Position numbers and translations under genes: made by a program. A stretch of DNA of 40,116 nucleotides from a virus: positions 1-40,116 of the IMG/VR virus record IMGVR_UViG_3300018018_000453; one strand, given 5' to 3'. Of the stretch, positions 15,572 to 22,967 are shown in pieces. Within the stretch, counting starts at the first letter, position 1; the number at the start of each line of letters is the position of its first letter. Below the pieces are notes generated by a model, which was not told where the DNA came from, ran no database searches, and saw only the letters and a list, made by a program, of their open reading frames with translations.

Positions 15572-15647
15572 GAGCGGCGCATATTGCGGGAATACCTCAC
15601 TGAAATGGTCCGCCCTGTCCTGTGCATTGAGAAAGGCTCACACTCTT

Positions 15648-16001
15648 CTAGTTCGCTAACGCTTCAGCGATCGGGAGAACGAATTTGCGAAGCAACCAAT
15701 CCTTGAAGCCGGCATGAGGCCGGCCCAAGTGAATGTACATCCGGTATCGACTAACGGGAATGGTCGGGGGCAGTTTGCCCTGGACGACTCTCTTGATTCG
15801 GCAGAATGCCACGCAGGTAAAGTGGGGACGCTTGTAGTTGAGCTCCGGGTGGCAGATGCAATTCCAACGCGTGGCCGGAACGTTATCTGGCGGCGTCATC
15901 TGCATGCAGAGGGATCCGTCGAGGACGTCACGCATGACCAAGGCATTGGGCCCAAACCGGTCGAAGGGAATCAGCCGGTCATTGGGTTGGGGTTGGCTCA
16001 T
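15648..16001 (-). CDS. Head-module protein with Cys/His cluster, unknown function
   Basis: A 117-aa protein with WNCICHPELNYKRPHFTCVAFC at about 45-67, a Cys-x-Cys-His then Cys-x4-Cys cluster that may bind zinc. The C-terminal part is basic and aromatic (VSRYRMYIHLGRPHAGFKDWLLRKF). It overlaps the upstream connector gene by 23 bases and lies between connector and methyltransferase-like genes. Could be a head-completion or neck factor; no family recognised. Confidence 0.6.
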   Translation of the reverse strand: MSQPQPNDRLIPFDRFGPNALVMRDVLDGSLCMQMTPPDNVPATRWNCICHPELNYKRPHFTCVAFCRIKRVVQGKLPPTIPVSRYRMYIHLGRPHAGFKDWLLRKFVLPIAEALAN

Positions 16002-16431
16002 TCCAATCGTCCGCGATGCGATCTGTCCGATAGGGAGTGGTCGCGGTGTAGGGATAGCGCTTGATCCAGGGAGTCAGGAGGTCCTGCAGGTCCTTCGGAA
16101 GCACCGCCTGAACAGGGATGCTGATCTGAAACATTGTTTCGTGGACGAGTGGGCCCATCTTGTTGCTGACCATGTACTGAATCATGTTCGCCGCGGCTCT
16201 TGCAGCAACGTCCTGGATGGCGGGCGGAATTGCGCCTGGAAAGTCGACGTCGAAGTCCCGTTTGCAGAACCGGTTGATGTGACTTTGGACCCGAGGAATC
16301 AAAGTATTGTCTATGAAATCGTCAAAGTCCTTCTGTTTCGTGAAGGGTGAGTTAGGCGCTGTGTTGAGGGCGTCCCATTTCGTGGACGCGTATTTCTCAA
16401 CCTCACCGTTATTCGTCCAAGCCGTTGCCAT
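15979..16431 (-). CDS. Head-tail connector (HK97 gp6-like adaptor)
   Basis: A largely helical protein of 150 aa, read here from the ATG at residue 5 of the longer frame (MATAWTNNGEVEKY...). Helices include FDDFIDNTLIPRVQSHINRFCKRDF, PPAIQDVAARAAANMIQYMVSNK and DLQDLLTPWIKRYPYTA, which follow the HK97 gp6 / SPP1 gp15 adaptor pattern ('I...I....I..Y', 'P..v..A...la', 'll..y'). It is two genes after the major capsid protein, the standard adaptor position. Overlaps the next gene by 23 bases. Confidence 0.8.
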   Translation of the reverse strand: MATAWTNNGEVEKYASTKWDALNTAPNSPFTKQKDFDDFIDNTLIPRVQSHINRFCKRDFDVDFPGAIPPAIQDVAARAAANMIQYMVSNKMGPLVHETMFQISIPVQAVLPKDLQDLLTPWIKRYPYTATTPYRTDRIADDWNEPTPTQ

Positions 16432-16471
16432 ACCCTCTACCATCTACTATCTGACGATGATTAGGAACGGG

Positions 16472-16525
16472 GCCTCACCGTGAAAGAGTGAGGCGAGAAA
16501 TTCGCGCCCGTTCAATGAAACGGGC
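16472..16525 (-). terminator. Two tandem stem-loops downstream of the capsid gene
   Basis: Two perfect 7-bp stems occupy the 95-base gap after the major capsid gene: GCCTCAC/GTGAGGC at 16472-16478 and 16488-16494, and GCCCGTT/AACGGGC at 16506-16512 and 16519-16525. There is no T-run after them on the transcribed strand, so they may attenuate, protect the 3' end or set processing rather than end transcription. Confidence 0.5.
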
Positions 16526-16538
16526 AATCCCGAGAACT

Positions 16539-17522
16539 CTAGCTGTGTATGCCTTCTAGTTCAGCGATCGCTGCGGCCACGCCGATTTGTGGTTGTAGCC
16601 ACTGGCGCATGATGAACGCATCATAGCCGGCTTCTTCGTTGCGATATCGGGCTGCTTCGGTTGGTCCCGCGCCGAGTATGAGTCCGCTGACCGTGTCGAG
16701 GACGTATGCGCTTGTTGTGGGGGTCATGAAGAAGTCGCTGTACCCTGTCACGCCCGGTAGCCCGGGGATGGGGAATCCGCCGCCCTTCGAGAGGTCCGGG
16801 TAGACCGCGCCAGCCAGTTGGCCTTTGACGAAGTCGTTGCCGAAGAAAGCCGACCACCCAGTCGGGTGGGCGACGACCGCGTTAGGCCTAAACCCGGCTG
16901 TGGCGATGCTGACCATAACGCCGATGATGTCCTTGTATGGGTTGTTGGCGCTGCGCCCGCTGGTAATCGTACCCCAATCGGTACCCGCGGTTTCTTGGGA
17001 TTCGGTTCCAGCGTCTAGCGCTGCCGCGATCTGATTGTTTTCGCTGGCTGCTAGTGCGCCTGCGGCGTCTCGGGTTTGAGTTCCGAAGATGTCCACGTTG
17101 GCCGTCTTCTGAACTTCATCCGAGATGACGATGTGGGTGACGTTCTTCCAGAGCGAGAAGGTTAAGCTAGTCCATCCAGCCGCTTCCAATGAGGCCTCCG
17201 TTAGCGGTGGGACCTTCTCTTGCGCGGTGGGTTTGGTGAATATTGGGATCGTGGCTTTGAGTTCGTTCATGTTGATGACGCGGCATACGTTGCGCAGGTT
17301 GTAGACTGGCCTTTGCAGGCCTAGGATCTCCTGCAGTAGTATGGGGATGTTGACGGCGCTGATGTCTGCGATGCTGAAGAGCTGCGCCTGTTTCGGGTTG
17401 GCGAGGTTCATCAACAGCGCTTGCGTTTCGCCGACTCTGCCTTGGTAGATCCTCCGGGAAGTCGGGTCGTACCACGCACTGTTTCGGAGCTCTCCAGTTA
17501 ATCCGCCTTCAAGTTTGTCCAT
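16539..17522 (-). CDS. Major capsid protein (HK97 fold)
   Basis: A 327-aa protein with the HK97 layout: an N-arm, long central helix region (residues about 140-170, SDEVQKTANVDIFGTQTRDAAGALAASENNQIAAALD), and P-domain strands. The key central segment NAVVAHPTGWSAFF (about 215-228) is the usual 'P..vvm.p..w..l' turn, and the C-terminal part is VTGYSDFFMTPTTSAYVLDTVSGLILGAGPTEAARY. AGGTGA precedes the ATG. Gene order with decoration protein and protease upstream and connector downstream is standard. It forms the icosahedral shell. Confidence 0.9.
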   Translation of the reverse strand: MDKLEGGLTGELRNSAWYDPTSRRIYQGRVGETQALLMNLANPKQAQLFSIADISAVNIPILLQEILGLQRPVYNLRNVCRVINMNELKATIPIFTKPTAQEKVPPLTEASLEAAGWTSLTFSLWKNVTHIVISDEVQKTANVDIFGTQTRDAAGALAASENNQIAAALDAGTESQETAGTDWGTITSGRSANNPYKDIIGVMVSIATAGFRPNAVVAHPTGWSAFFGNDFVKGQLAGAVYPDLSKGGGFPIPGLPGVTGYSDFFMTPTTSAYVLDTVSGLILGAGPTEAARYRNEEAGYDAFIMRQWLQPQIGVAAAIAELEGIHS

Positions 17523-17532
17523 GGCTCTTCAC

Positions 17533-17934
17533 CTACAGGTCGATGCGGATGAGGTCGCCGTCTTGGGCTGCTGCATCGTATGCGATTTCGCTGAGTAGCA
17601 ATGCACCGGTCCCGGTTGCGCCGGATACGGTTACTGAGTAGCCGTCTTGTTCGCTGACTTCGTCGACGTCCGAGGGGACTACGGGTGAGAACTGGTTGAT
17701 TGCTCCGCCAGCCGCCACCCAGACGACGCCGTCGACGACAATTTTGCCTTTCATATCTGCGCCGCTGGCAACGCCCTGGTTGGCTATGCCGAACGGTCCC
17801 TTGTCGCCAGCCTGCCAGGGCCGGCCGTCTTTGAGGCTGATGATTTGGCCTTTGGTGATGGTTGCGGTTGCGTTCTTGCTAGACGGGAGGAGGAAGAAGT
17901 CGTGGGTCATGTCGATGTCGCCTGCGTTAGGCAT
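17533..17934 (-). CDS. Head decoration/cement protein
   Basis: A 133-aa beta-rich protein directly upstream of the capsid gene. It has features of the DUF2190-type decoration family: FFLLPSSKNATATITKGQIISLKDGRPWQAGD, a Gly/Ala turn (FGIANQGVASGADMKGKIVVDGVVWVAAGG) and a closing AYDAAAQDGDLIRIDL. Its ATG overlaps the end of the protease-scaffold gene by eight bases. Proteins of this type trim and stabilise the mature capsid. Confidence 0.8.
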   Translation of the reverse strand: MPNAGDIDMTHDFFLLPSSKNATATITKGQIISLKDGRPWQAGDKGPFGIANQGVASGADMKGKIVVDGVVWVAAGGAINQFSPVVPSDVDEVSEQDGYSVTVSGATGTGALLLSEIAYDAAAQDGDLIRIDL

Positions 17935-19567
17935 GGATTATCTCTCCTTTCTCATCTCGGCGGTAACCGAACATGCGTTCCCTTGCATCTTCAAGCGCGT
18001 TGAATGACTGCTCCTGAGTGTGCTTCGCTTTTGGGCCTGAGGGCATGGAGTCGAGTCGGGCTTGGAATGCTGTCAGTTCTTTCTCGATTGCGTCGAGTGC
18101 ATCAGCTGACAGTTTCTCTAGCTCGCTGAAAGCTTGGGCGTGGTCTTTTGGTTCCAGTATGCCACAGCGGGACTTGAGGTCCACTATGGTTTGAGCCTTG
18201 GCCATGCGCTGCTTCTTTTCGACCTCGGCCTTGAACGCCTTGAGCGTTTCGTTCTCTGTCTTGAGTGCGGTTAATTGGGGTTCGAGTTCCTTGATTCTTG
18301 CCTGTAATTCACTGCCTTCCATTGCTTGTTCACTCTCCTTTTGAGGCATCTCTGCGGAGTGCTCCTTGCAAAAGTCGGAATCAATCCCCGCCTTCTTCGC
18401 TGCACTACACAGCTTCGACAGAACCTCCGATTTCTTGTCCGACGGGATATCGGTCTGGTTGAATCGGGCCAATGCGTTACGCAAGTGTCCCGGGTCAACG
18501 GACCCGTCCGCGTTCTTGTAGGGCAATGATCGTAGGCTCTTGCTCCCGTTCGGCCCCTTGGCCTCATCAGGAACGTAGGCGAAGCATTCATCCGGGAAGG
18601 AAGCATCTCCAAAGGATGCTTGAGTGGTTTTCATTTCGTTACCACCCTCCATTTTCTGGCCCATTTTTTCTCGGGAACCTTGCGTCTGGTTAGGGCTTGG
18701 ACTAGGTCCCATAGGATTCATCTCTCCATCACTCACAACGGTGTGAGAAGAAAGCGCCAGAGGCGGAACGGTTGGTTCAGCGTCCGGTTTGCCGTGTATG
18801 ATGATCTCGAGGCGTTCCTCGAGGGCGGTTAGGATGCCGCGGGCACTCTGCACCGCCTTCTCCATAACGGTCAGGTCCTGGTTGGTGATCGAAACTTGCT
18901 GCTCAGCCGCGCTGGCCAGGGCTTGGTAGAATCCCGCGTCGTAGGTCGATTCTACGCCTGCCTCCGGGTAGGCGCCCTTGTCAACGAAAAGTACGTGTTC
19001 GAAGTTGAAATCATCCACAACTGACACGTCGCCCTCGAGGTGTTCAACAAACGCCAAGACCGAGGGGCTGACCGCGCTCCATTCGCCACTCTTGATTTTC
19101 TCCCAGGCGTAGTCCTTGGTGATCTCGGCGATGCCGTGAGTGACGTGGTTTGATTCGAAGTCTATGAAGTGGCCAACCGGGGACCAGAGACCTTCATGCG
19201 GGGATCCCGGTGCGCCTCCAATCACGTTGCCTTTCTCACCATCAGGTGGCGGTCCCAGGAGGGGACTGTCCAGCAAGGTCTTGAGGGCTTTCGCTCGAGC
19301 GGGGGCGGTGACCTGCCACTTGTTCTTGTTCGGGGCCAGGTCTATGACGTGGATCTTGGCCAGGTGCTTGCCTTGTTCCTCGTAGGGTTCGAAGGTGGCC
19401 TGGTAGGCGAATGAAACTTTCCGGAGGCTCTGCTTGGCTTTGATGTGGCCGCAGGCCTTCATAGCCTCGTCCCTGCTCATGCCTTTTTTCATGTGGGCAG
19501 CGACGCAACTCTCCTGGTCCGGGAACTCCCGCAAGTTCACTGCCTTGATGTCCTCAACACTCATCAT
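17927..19567 (-). CDS. Prohead protease fused to a scaffold domain
   Basis: A 546-aa protein between portal and decoration genes. Residues 1-45 hold a helical DQESCVAAHMKKGMSRDEAMKACGHI unit. Residues about 46-205 fit a herpes-type capsid protease: strands, His in VTHGIAEI (about 144) and Ser in SAVSPSVLAF (164-169). Residues about 315-405 match a domain seen in other phage head genes (FAYVPDEAKG...SLPYKNADGSVDPGHLRNALARFNQTDIP). A long coiled coil (about 410-500) is the scaffold. Fusion means the scaffold is probably released and digested by its own protease. GGTGATT precedes the ATG pair. Confidence 0.8.
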   Translation of the reverse strand: MMSVEDIKAVNLREFPDQESCVAAHMKKGMSRDEAMKACGHIKAKQSLRKVSFAYQATFEPYEEQGKHLAKIHVIDLAPNKNKWQVTAPARAKALKTLLDSPLLGPPPDGEKGNVIGGAPGSPHEGLWSPVGHFIDFESNHVTHGIAEITKDYAWEKIKSGEWSAVSPSVLAFVEHLEGDVSVVDDFNFEHVLFVDKGAYPEAGVESTYDAGFYQALASAAEQQVSITNQDLTVMEKAVQSARGILTALEERLEIIIHGKPDAEPTVPPLALSSHTVVSDGEMNPMGPSPSPNQTQGSREKMGQKMEGGNEMKTTQASFGDASFPDECFAYVPDEAKGPNGSKSLRSLPYKNADGSVDPGHLRNALARFNQTDIPSDKKSEVLSKLCSAAKKAGIDSDFCKEHSAEMPQKESEQAMEGSELQARIKELEPQLTALKTENETLKAFKAEVEKKQRMAKAQTIVDLKSRCGILEPKDHAQAFSELEKLSADALDAIEKELTAFQARLDSMPSGPKAKHTQEQSFNALEDARERMFGYRRDEKGEIIHA

Positions 19568-19666
19568 TTTCGAATCACCAGGAATACCAAGGAGTTCGGC
19601 GAGTCCCGTGTTTCGCCTCTCCTTGGACGCTTCTCGCAGAGAACGGGACCAAAATCCGCGAGCGTA

Positions 19667-19698
19667 TATCAGATCTAAATCAGAAGTCTATCAGATCT
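19667..19698 (-). repeat. Ten-base direct repeat before the protease operon
   Basis: TATCAGATCT occurs at 19667-19676 and again at 19689-19698, a 22-base period, about two helical turns. It lies about 100 bases upstream of the protease start and overlaps the end of the tiny zinc-ribbon ORF. A paired operator is possible. Confidence 0.4.
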
Positions 19699-19798
19699 GC
19701 ATGCACCACATGCACTTCAGGACTTTCGACCCGTCAGCTGCTTCAACTTCAACGAGGGGATGATAACAGTAAGGGCAATAATCGGCCGTGTTTGACAC
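19691..19798 (-). CDS. Tiny zinc-ribbon peptide before the protease gene
   Basis: A 35-aa frame begins at GTG 19798 and reads a compact four-cysteine ribbon: CPYC, then a 16-residue loop with YHPLVEVEAADGSK, then CMWC. This is a near minimal zinc ribbon. GGAGG lies directly at the start, with almost no spacer, so the true initiation point is doubtful, and no other usual start is in frame. It could be a leader peptide, a real micro-protein or a remnant. Confidence 0.45.
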   Translation of the reverse strand: MSNTADYCPYCYHPLVEVEAADGSKVLKCMWCMQI

Positions 19799-19910
19799 CC
19801 TCCAAATTATACTCGTGATGTGAACAGATGACTGCTCATGCGGCTAACGACGATAACCCCAAGTGTTGAGCGACGGTTAGTAGTGTTTGTATTAGATGAG
19901 TGAAGGTAGC

Positions 19911-20201
19911 ATGAACGCTGACTACGTAATTTATGTCGCAACCAAACATGGAAGAACTTGGAGATACGTCAAAGAAGACGACGGATGGACACAAACCGCC
20001 CCGACAGGTCTCGTCCGTCGGCTCAGCGCAGAACAGTTGTTGTCGCATCTTTTGCCCCCGCTCTCAGGCGACCAGTCCAACCTTAGCGTCAGAGTGGAAC
20101 GAAGGGTACGGACTTCGAACAAAGGGGAAATTTGTCGAGTCTGGGTGAATCGGCCCACACCAACATCTCTCAGCCATCACGCATCACTAACCGCTGATTG
20201 A
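19911..20201 (+). CDS. Small plus-strand protein between protease and portal genes, unknown function
   Basis: Read from the ATG at 19911, with GAAGGT nine bases before it, the product is 96 aa. It opens with YVIYVATKHGRTWRYVKEDDGWTQTAPTG and continues RLSAEQLLSHLLPPLSG, looking like a beta-hairpin plus helix domain. The last 25 residues are less structured. It is oriented against the structural operon and overlaps the tiny 44-aa minus ORF by 25 bases. Such opposed small genes in viral late operons are often added independently. Family not recognised. Confidence 0.5.
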   Translation: MNADYVIYVATKHGRTWRYVKEDDGWTQTAPTGLVRRLSAEQLLSHLLPPLSGDQSNLSVRVERRVRTSNKGEICRVWVNRPTPTSLSHHASLTAD

Positions 20202-20311
20202 CGCTTTGCCCGCGCCAGGAGGCCCCGTATGTCTAGGAGTACCTCGAGGTGCAGAGAGTCGAGGGGTTTTCCAGCCTTCACGTCGGCTTCGATTTGGGTT
20301 CGCGGTCTCAT
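20177..20311 (-). CDS. Micro-protein coupled to the portal gene
   Basis: A 44-aa ORF starts at an ATG overlapping the portal's TGA (ATGA) and runs to TGA at 20179. The sequence is helical and basic, with KPLDSLHLEVLLDIRGLLARAKRQ. The tight overlap and good composition argue for a coding gene that is too short for standard callers. It might assist portal or protease assembly. No family known. Confidence 0.5.
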   Translation of the reverse strand: MRPRTQIEADVKAGKPLDSLHLEVLLDIRGLLARAKRQSAVSDA

Positions 20312-21924
20312 TGTCCAGTTGGCTCCGTTTGTTCGGTTTCCGCGAGCTCAGCAGGGTCGAACTTAGCCGATGCACCGTCCCTCATGAGCTCGTACGCTTT
20401 CTCCTTGTCAACCATGCCGAGGCCACCATCGTAGGCGGCCGCGACTGCGGTTAGGAGTTGGAAGAAGTCAGTTGTGCGAATCTCACGCCACCGATGCCGA
20501 ACACGGACCGGGGGGTCCTGGCCGTTAGGAGTCTTGAGGTAGAGGCGCGTTAGGGGGTCGTACCATTGCTGCTCCACGACTCGCTGTATCCAACGTTGAA
20601 TATCCGTGATGGGCCCGTCGACGAAGGACTCCAGCTGCGTATAGCTTGTCGCCCGGTTCACCTGTTCGGTGCGGTTGAGGATGAATTTCGGAACTTGGAA
20701 GTTGCCGATGATCTCCTGGTCCAGGTCGTTCTTCACTGCGACGAGGCTTTGCAGATCGGGCTTCAGGTCGATAACTTGAATGGCCCAACGGTTGTCTGTG
20801 GCAATGTGTTTGCCAGGCCGCAGCGAGGCTATGTGTGTGTCTATGATGGCTTGCACGTCGGCGTCGGTTAATCCTGCAGGGAGGCGGTCGACGTCGAGGC
20901 TGTGTATGGCGATGCCGGCCCAGAGAGTTGTCGCCGCTTCCTTCAAGTCTTCAATGCGAATCTTCGCCCTGGTCTCCACATCGTCCAGGACCGGTTCAAT
21001 ATCGCTGATGCCTTCATAGTCTGACTCAAGGGAGTTGTTCGTGAAGTACAGGAGTTCCCCTGGGGCGTAGAAGTTTTTCTGGCCACGCCACCAGAAACCT
21101 TCCAGTTCCCAGTCCTCGTTCACATTGGGGCGTAGGTCGAACAGGCTGAGGAGTGGGAGGGAGATGAGGCGCCCGGGTTCCTTCTTCTGGTTGAGTTCGA
21201 TTTCGAATCCTGCCTTCCCGTAAATCTTGGCTTTGATGATGGCCACACGCAGGACGTGGTCGAGGTCGACACGCAGGTTGATTTTGTCAATCCACTGCTT
21301 CAGGGGCAGGTTGGCGTCGATGGCTTGTTGCTGTTGTTCGGGGGTTAGGCCTTCGCCGACGGGTTCCAAGACCGTGTCGAAAGATTCCTTCGTCGACCAG
21401 TATGCGAGGGCGTTGATGCATCCGCGCACGATGGCGTCCATGCGGTATGCGCGGTAATGTTTCTCCATCCCCTTGTAGGCTTCGAAGATGGTCTGCGTCA
21501 TGCCCAGGTAGTACCGTGACTTGGCGGCCGACAGCTGATGGCTTAGGGGAAGGTTGCTCAGCTGCATCGCGGCTGCTTCAGCAACACGCCTGGAGCTCGC
21601 ATGAACAGCAATCCGAACGCCGGACGGTGTTCCTGGGTAGGGGAAGGAAACCGATTTCTCGCTGACCGTGACGCCAGGCATCCGCTCAAGCGCGGAGAAA
21701 TCCCCGATTGGGGTCCCTCCTGCAGACCTAGTGCCTGCAACAGGCCGGCGGTCCCTGGTTGCGGCTTTGGTGGCCATCAACGGCCGCTTGGTCGGTAACC
21801 GACCAGCCTTCTTTGGTGCATGCGTGACGGTCCAGGGAGGCGGCTTGTGTGCACTGCGCGTTTTGCGCATTCTGCGCGTTTTGCGCGGCTTGGGAGGCCA
21901 GGGCTTGTTCTTCGACTTGGTCAT
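20308..21924 (-). CDS. Portal protein
   Basis: The 538-aa product has a long basic and Pro-rich N-terminus (about 1-95) and then the portal core. This includes helices near residues 130-230 (TQTIFEAYKGMEKHYRAYRMDAIVRGCINALAYW), the wing strands with GKAGFEIELNQKK, FDLRPNVNED, LYFTNNSLESDYEGISDIEPVL, and the late crown/stem helices (KNDLDQEIIGNFQVPKFILN, TSYTQLESFVDGPITDIQRWIQRVVEQQ). This matches phage portal proteins of the HK97/SPP1 line. The basic leader is unusual and holds an 18-base repeat. Start ATG overlaps the upstream GtrA-like gene by four bases. Confidence 0.9.
   Translation of the reverse strand: MTKSKNKPWPPKPRKTRRMRKTRSAHKPPPWTVTHAPKKAGRLPTKRPLMATKAATRDRRPVAGTRSAGGTPIGDFSALERMPGVTVSEKSVSFPYPGTPSGVRIAVHASSRRVAEAAAMQLSNLPLSHQLSAAKSRYYLGMTQTIFEAYKGMEKHYRAYRMDAIVRGCINALAYWSTKESFDTVLEPVGEGLTPEQQQQAIDANLPLKQWIDKINLRVDLDHVLRVAIIKAKIYGKAGFEIELNQKKEPGRLISLPLLSLFDLRPNVNEDWELEGFWWRGQKNFYAPGELLYFTNNSLESDYEGISDIEPVLDDVETRAKIRIEDLKEAATTLWAGIAIHSLDVDRLPAGLTDADVQAIIDTHIASLRPGKHIATDNRWAIQVIDLKPDLQSLVAVKNDLDQEIIGNFQVPKFILNRTEQVNRATSYTQLESFVDGPITDIQRWIQRVVEQQWYDPLTRLYLKTPNGQDPPVRVRHRWREIRTTDFFQLLTAVAAAYDGGLGMVDKEKAYELMRDGASAKFDPAELAETEQTEPTGQ
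21855..21886 (-). repeat. Short tandem repeat in the basic leader of the portal gene
   Basis: The 14-base word TGCGCGTTTTGCGC (plus strand) stands at 21855-21868 and again at 21873-21886, an 18-base period. On the coding strand it yields a repeated RKTR pattern in residues about 13-24. It may be a site of length variation. Confidence 0.6.
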
Positions 21925-22154
21925 TTCTCAAAGACCCACAATTTGCTAAGTAGGAAGTGTACGCTGCCGCCGATGATGGTGGTGAGCTCGTAGAATCCCA
22001 TCTCCACGGCGTTGAACCGGTAGAGAAGCACCGTCCAGAACAGGTCTGGCAGCCGGCCCTTCAACCCGTAGAAAAGCAACGTGCTGATCGCAACGCCAAC
22101 GATGCCGCTAATACCGAACTTCAGCAGCTGCAGGAGAACATTCTTCGCTGACAA
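21921..22154 (-). CDS. Mini GtrA-like membrane protein
   Basis: A 77-aa protein with two predicted membrane segments (about 10-29 and 40-70), a basic N-terminus and the C-terminal block SVHFLLSKLWVFEK. This block strongly recalls the 'NFLLNRLWVF' end of the GtrA family (membrane flippase-like helpers for polyprenyl-linked sugars). Full GtrA has four membrane helices and about 120-140 residues, so this would be a shortened form. It starts at a TTG directly after the nuclease stop and sits between terminase and portal, an odd site for a sugar-transfer protein. Alternative: a viral membrane peptide with chance similarity. Confidence 0.5.
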   Translation of the reverse strand: MSAKNVLLQLLKFGISGIVGVAISTLLFYGLKGRLPDLFWTVLLYRFNAVEMGFYELTTIIGGSVHFLLSKLWVFEK

Positions 22155-22703
22155 CTAGAACGACCTTGTGATCGGCTTGAAGCCTGGGACTGGGGGCGCC
22201 CTAGTAGCGAACACTGCCAACGCAACCGCCCAAAAGATGTCGTCGTGGGTTCCGTCGGGGTGAGAGAATTGCATCTGGCCAGTCTTGGTGAGTTCGAATT
22301 GTTCCACGTTGAGTTCGCCGGTCAGGTTGACTTCGAACGGGTAGGTGAACAGTTCATTCTCCATGAGTTGCTTGAGGTGGCTGAGAATCTCCTGCTTCTT
22401 CGGCAGGCTTAGCATGACGCCTTCGACGTGTTTGATGCCGCCTTTCTGCATGTCCTCAACGATATACTCGCCCACGCCAGTTTGGTCGACAAGGCACTTC
22501 TGCACATTGCGAAGCCTCTCAATGATCACGCGGACCGACCCAATCACGGAACTGTACGGTGTCTCGAGGGGCCACCGCTTGTAGTAGACCAGGTCGACCG
22601 GTTCCCTGTTCGGTTGCTTGGAGACCACGGCGATAACGGAATAGTCGTGTTTCTTGCCAAGGTCCACGCCGAGGTAGAATGAGCCTTGCGGTTCTTTTGA
22701 CAA
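22155..22703 (-). CDS. Terminase large subunit, nuclease domain as a separate ORF
   Basis: The 182-aa product is the C-terminal RNase H-like nuclease half of a large terminase. It has GSFYLGVDLGKKHDYSVIAVV (acidic residues about 14 and 20), CLVDQTGVGEYI (Asp 73) and HDDIFWAVALAVF (HDD at 153-155). This matches known terminase nuclease folds, which cut the genome at packaging start and end. The ATPase half is encoded upstream in another frame, 262 bases away. It begins at a TTG immediately after TGA (TGATTG), with the same frame open for 87 codons or more before that TGA. Readthrough or frameshift may link it to the preceding ORF. Confidence 0.85.
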   Translation of the reverse strand: MSKEPQGSFYLGVDLGKKHDYSVIAVVSKQPNREPVDLVYYKRWPLETPYSSVIGSVRVIIERLRNVQKCLVDQTGVGEYIVEDMQKGGIKHVEGVMLSLPKKQEILSHLKQLMENELFTYPFEVNLTGELNVEQFELTKTGQMQFSHPDGTHDDIFWAVALAVFATRAPPVPGFKPITRSF

Positions 22704-22967
22704 TCAGGATCCCTTTTCCTCAGGGACCTGCAGGAGTTTGTTGAGTTTATCACTCTCAGAGGGTAGGCCGAGAACACGAATCAAATCCCCATCCACGGTA
22801 ACGAATTGGAAGAGTTGGCATGTCTCACCGGTTCTCTCGAAAAGCGCCTTAAATCCCCGCACGGTTAGCGTCGCGTCAAACTCAACCTTGTCTTGGCGAA
22901 TACGAGCCCACCAAAGACCGTCCGCCGTGTGGTAGAAAGCAACGACTTGGGTATCATTCCCGTGATT
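22704..22967 (-). CDS. Interposed ORF between terminase ATPase and nuclease, no usual start
   Basis: The frame of the nuclease ORF extends upstream of its TTG, across one TGA, through 87 codons from just after the ATPase stop. It reads like a globular protein (VVAFYHTADGLWWARIRQDKVEFDATLTVRG..., then TCQLFQFVTVDGDLIRVLGLPSESDKL), but there is no ATG, GTG or TTG until Val codon 36. The same frame stays open a further 19 codons into the ATPase coding sequence, up to a TGA at 23027. It could be a domain reached by a +1 shift from the ATPase end, an inserted gene, or part of a decayed fusion. Family not recognised; typical terminases have no such segment here. Confidence 0.5.
   Translation of the reverse strand, partial: NHGNDTQVVAFYHTADGLWWARIRQDKVEFDATLTVRGFKALFERTGETCQLFQFVTVDGDLIRVLGLPSESDKLNKLLQVPEEKGS

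Noticed and set aside
15714-16350. Two long plus-strand ORFs over the connector region
   Set aside because: Both lie antisense to well-supported connector genes with correct order and motifs; their sequences are irregular.
21668-21949. Repetitive LRVLRILRVLRGL-type plus-strand ORF
   Set aside because: A shadow of the tandem repeat in the portal leader.
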